DNA of 7,830 bases from JAFAXD01 sp035472475 (GTDB lineage: Bacteria; Pseudomonadota; Alphaproteobacteria; Rhizobiales; Xanthobacteraceae). Below the pieces are notes generated by a model. It had not been told where the DNA came from, ran no database searches, and was given only the letters and a program-made list of their open reading frames with translations. Made by a program: the position numbers and the translations under genes. Positions 5,634 to 7,830 of the stretch are shown here, piece by piece. The stretch lies in NCBI GenBank assembly GCA_035472475.1, contig DATIPA010000236.1:1-7830 (forward strand), given 5' to 3'. How positions within the stretch are numbered: the first letter of the stretch is position 1; the number at the start of each line of letters is the position of its first letter.

Positions 5634-6335
5634 TCAACCAACCTGGTAGCTGGCTCCCTGCTGGGGGCCAAGCAGTTCCGCAAGCACTGTCTCGCCCGCG
5701 ATGGCGGTCTGCCCCTCGCCGACCAGCGCCAGTGTTCCGGGCGGCAGATAGACGTCGGCCCGCGAGCCGAACCGGATCAAGCCGATGCGCTGTCCCGCAC
5801 CCAAGGCCTGACCCTCGTTGACGAAGCGCACGATGCGCCGCGCAATCAGGCCGGCGATCTGCACCACGGCAACGCGGGTCCCGTCGGGCGTGGCGATGAT
5901 CAGCGAATTGCGCTCGTTGTCCTCGCTCGCCTTGTCGAGGCTCGCGTTGAGGAACAAGCCCTCATGATACACGATCCGTTCGACCCGGCCGACAACCGGG
6001 CAGCGGTTTACGTGACAGTCGAATACGCTCATGAAGATCGAGATGCGAACGAGCGGCGCCGTCCCGAGCCCCAGATCCGGCGGCGGCACCGCCGTGGTAA
6101 CCGAAACGACGCGGCCGTCGGCCGGTGCGACCACCACGCCCGGATAGATCGGCGTTACGCGCTGCGGGTCGCGAAAGAAATAGGCACACCAGAGCGTCGC
6201 GAGCGCCGCGAGCCATCCGGCCGGCGACCACAGCCAGAACAGGATCACGGTCGCGATCGCAAGCCCGCCAACGAACGGATAGCCTTCCGGATGCACCGGC
6301 GCGATTTGCGAACGGATCGAGGTGCTGATCGACAT
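5634..6335 (-). CDS. psd: Phosphatidylserine decarboxylase proenzyme, short type
   Basis: Psd decarboxylates phosphatidylserine to phosphatidylethanolamine and cleaves itself to create a pyruvoyl group. The 233-residue length marks the short form common in Hyphomicrobiales. The self-cleavage site is the Gly190-Ser191 bond in IGLIRFGSRADVYLP, so Ser191 would become the pyruvoyl residue. Other conserved blocks are FFRDPQR (53-59), PADGRVV (71-77) and MSVFDCHVNRCPVVG (102-116) with His108. A hydrophobic stretch at about 22-50 anchors it to the membrane. The start has a GGGGAGAGG ribosome site close upstream, and only 15 bp separate it from the ABC transporter stop. The gene precedes pssA, so the two PE-synthesis steps lie together, in reverse order of the pathway. 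Confidence 0.95.
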   Translation of the reverse strand: MSISTSIRSQIAPVHPEGYPFVGGLAIATVILFWLWSPAGWLAALATLWCAYFFRDPQRVTPIYPGVVVAPADGRVVSVTTAVPPPDLGLGTAPLVRISIFMSVFDCHVNRCPVVGRVERIVYHEGLFLNASLDKASEDNERNSLIIATPDGTRVAVVQIAGLIARRIVRFVNEGQALGAGQRIGLIRFGSRADVYLPPGTLALVGEGQTAIAGETVLAELLGPQQGASYQVG

Positions 6336-6350
6336 CGTGCAGCCTCTCCC

Positions 6351-7830
6351 CTACTCGGCCGGAATGTCCGCCAGCGGGATTTCGCGATCGGCCGGCGGCT
6401 CGGACTCGATCGCGGCGGCTTTATCAGAAACCGGAATGCCGTCGGATTCGCCGGCCTCCTCCTCGTCCACCGCCTCCAGGATCTCCCGCGCCTCTTCGGC
6501 CTCGCGCTGCCGGCTCCACATGCTGGCATAAAGCCCGCGCGCCGCCAGCAAGGCGGCATGCGTCCCGCGTTCCACGATCGCGCCGTGCTCAAGTACGATG
6601 ATCTCGTCCGCGCCCACGATCGTCGACAACCGGTGCGCGATCACCAGGGTCGTACGGTTGCGCGAGACGCGCTCAAGCGCATCCTGAATTTCGCGCTCGG
6701 TGTGGCTGTCGAGCGCAGAGGTCGCTTCGTCGAGCACCAAGATCGGGGGCGCTTTGAGGATCGTCCGCGCGATCGCGACGCGCTGCTTCTCGCCGCCCGA
6801 CAGCTTCAATCCGCGTTCCCCGACCTCGGTCTCGTAGCCCTTCGGGGTTGAACGAATGAACGTGTCGATTTGCGCCAGCGCCGCGGCGCGCTCGACCTCG
6901 GCGTCGCTCGCGTCCCAGCGGCCGTAGTGGATGTTGTAGCGCACCGTGTCGTTGAACAGCACCGTGTCCTGCGGAACCATCCCGACGCTCTCGCGCAGCG
7001 ACGATTGCGTCACCTCGCGAATATCCTGGCCGTCGATCAGGATGCGGCCGCCGCCGACGTCGTAGAAGCGGAACAGCAGCCGCGAGATCGTCGATTTGCC
7101 GGCACCGGACGGCCCCACGATCGCCACTGTAGCGCCGGCCGGAACCTCGAAGCTCACGTTGTTGAGGATCGGACGCGCCGGCTCGTAGGCGAACGAGACG
7201 TTCTCGAACGTCACCGCGCCGGCGCTGACCGCCAGCGGCCGCGATCCCGGCTCGTCCTCGATCTCCGGCTCGCGGCCGAGAATGAGGAACATCTTTTCGA
7301 TGTCGATCACCGCCTGCTTGATCTCGCGATAGACCATGCCCATGAAGTTCAGGGGCTGGTAGAGCTGGATCATCATGGCGTTGATCATGACGAAGTCGCC
7401 GACGGTGTTGCGCCCCTCTTGAATGCCCATCGCGCACATCACCATGCAGATCGCAAGCCCGATGGTGAAGATCGTCGCCTGCCCAGCATTGAGCACGGCG
7501 AGTGATACATAGGCCTCGACGCTCGCGTCTTCATAGCGCGCCATCGAGCGGTCATAGCGCTTCGCTTCGCGCTCCTCGGCCACAAAATATTTGACGGTCT
7601 CGTAGTTGAGCAGCGAGTCGATCGCCTTCACGTTGGCGTCGGTGTCGCTGTCGTTCATGCGCCGGCGGATGCCGATGCGCCACTCGGTGGCGAGATAGGT
7701 GTAGACCGTATAGCAGATCACCGTTGCGATGATGACCGCCACGTAGCGCCAATCGAACTGATAGAGCAGCACCACCACGATCATCGAGAGCTCGATGACC
7801 GTCGGCACGGCCTGCAAGAGCACCATGCGC
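6351..7830 (-). CDS. Atm1-type ABC exporter, permease-ATPase fusion (N terminus outside window)
   Basis: This is a half-transporter with transmembrane and ATPase domains in one chain, of the Atm1/HMT1 group. The frame runs off the right edge; numbering here is from the first Met in view (491 residues to the stop). Atm1-group hallmarks in the permease are TEWRIGIRRRMN (48-58), AIDSLLNYETVKYF (68-81) and LNAGQ (112-116), then QPLNFMGMVYREIKQ (157-171). The ATPase shows the A-loop Tyr214, Walker A GPSGAGKST (238-246), Q-loop Gln286, signature LSGGEKQ (342-348), Walker B ILVLDE (362-367) and His398, so it should be active. The Atm1 group exports glutathione-linked compounds, such as GSSG and metal-glutathione in bacterial homologues. 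Residues 440-491 form an acidic tail after the ATPase. It heads the psd-pssA-ureE row as far as can be seen. Roughly 130-150 N-terminal residues are probably missing. Confidence 0.92.
   Translation of the reverse strand, partial: RMVLLQAVPTVIELSMIVVVLLYQFDWRYVAVIIATVICYTVYTYLATEWRIGIRRRMNDSDTDANVKAIDSLLNYETVKYFVAEEREAKRYDRSMARYEDASVEAYVSLAVLNAGQATIFTIGLAICMVMCAMGIQEGRNTVGDFVMINAMMIQLYQPLNFMGMVYREIKQAVIDIEKMFLILGREPEIEDEPGSRPLAVSAGAVTFENVSFAYEPARPILNNVSFEVPAGATVAIVGPSGAGKSTISRLLFRFYDVGGGRILIDGQDIREVTQSSLRESVGMVPQDTVLFNDTVRYNIHYGRWDASDAEVERAAALAQIDTFIRSTPKGYETEVGERGLKLSGGEKQRVAIARTILKAPPILVLDEATSALDSHTEREIQDALERVSRNRTTLVIAHRLSTIVGADEIIVLEHGAIVERGTHAALLAARGLYASMWSRQREAEEAREILEAVDEEEAGESDGIPVSDKAAAIESEPPADREIPLADIPAE

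Noticed and set aside
4471..5649. A 392-codon open frame on the + strand
   Set aside because: It is antisense to ureE and pssA, with a composition dominated by Arg, Gln, His and Pro; the complete PssA signature is on the other strand.
5628..6851. A 407-codon open frame on the + strand
   Set aside because: It is antisense to psd and the exporter, is Arg-rich low-complexity sequence and has no domain; the - strand genes are certain.

Overview
The window is chromosomal, GC-rich DNA that looks like an alphaproteobacterium of the order Hyphomicrobiales (Bradyrhizobium, Rhodopseudomonas or Xanthobacteraceae type). This rests on the protein flavour, a short-type phosphatidylserine decarboxylase with an FGSR processing site, a CTTGAC/CTATAT-like promoter in front of a tRNA gene, and CTAG-ended palindromic intergenic repeats. 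The genus is an inference. All genes look intact except the two cut by the window edges.

Left part (1-884, + strand): the 3' end of a glyoxalase I gene (gloA), then tRNA-Glu(UUC) with its own promoter, then a 64-residue membrane-anchored protein of unknown function. A GC-rich hairpin sits in the gap before the next, convergent gene.

Middle (885-3128, - strand): a MAPEG-family membrane protein, an ECF42-type sigma factor with a long C-terminal helical extension, and a small YCII/DGPF protein. The DGPF and sigma genes overlap by ATGA. No anti-sigma gene is present. The most notable signal is a pair of matching promoter-like elements, TGTCGA-N17-CGAC. One lies before the DGPF-sigma operon and one before the MAPEG gene, and both face the right way. 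As I recall it, this is the published ECF42 target motif, so the sigma factor probably activates its own operon and the MAPEG gene.

Centre right (3276-4083): a glutathione S-transferase gene on the + strand converges on ureE. The gap is almost filled by two related palindromes of 75 and 79 bp in inverted orientation. The outermost CTAG of each palindrome supplies the TAG stop codon of the gene next to it.

Right part (4080-7830, - strand): a compact gene row transcribed in the order Atm1-type ABC exporter (N terminus outside the window), psd, pssA, ureE. The psd and pssA products catalyse the two steps from CDP-diacylglycerol through phosphatidylserine to phosphatidylethanolamine. UreE is a nickel chaperone with a histidine-rich tail, and no other urease gene is in view.

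Four of the genes belong to families that use or move glutathione or its conjugates (GloA, MAPEG, GST, Atm1-type exporter). This suggests, but does not prove, a local thiol or electrophile-stress theme around the sigma factor.
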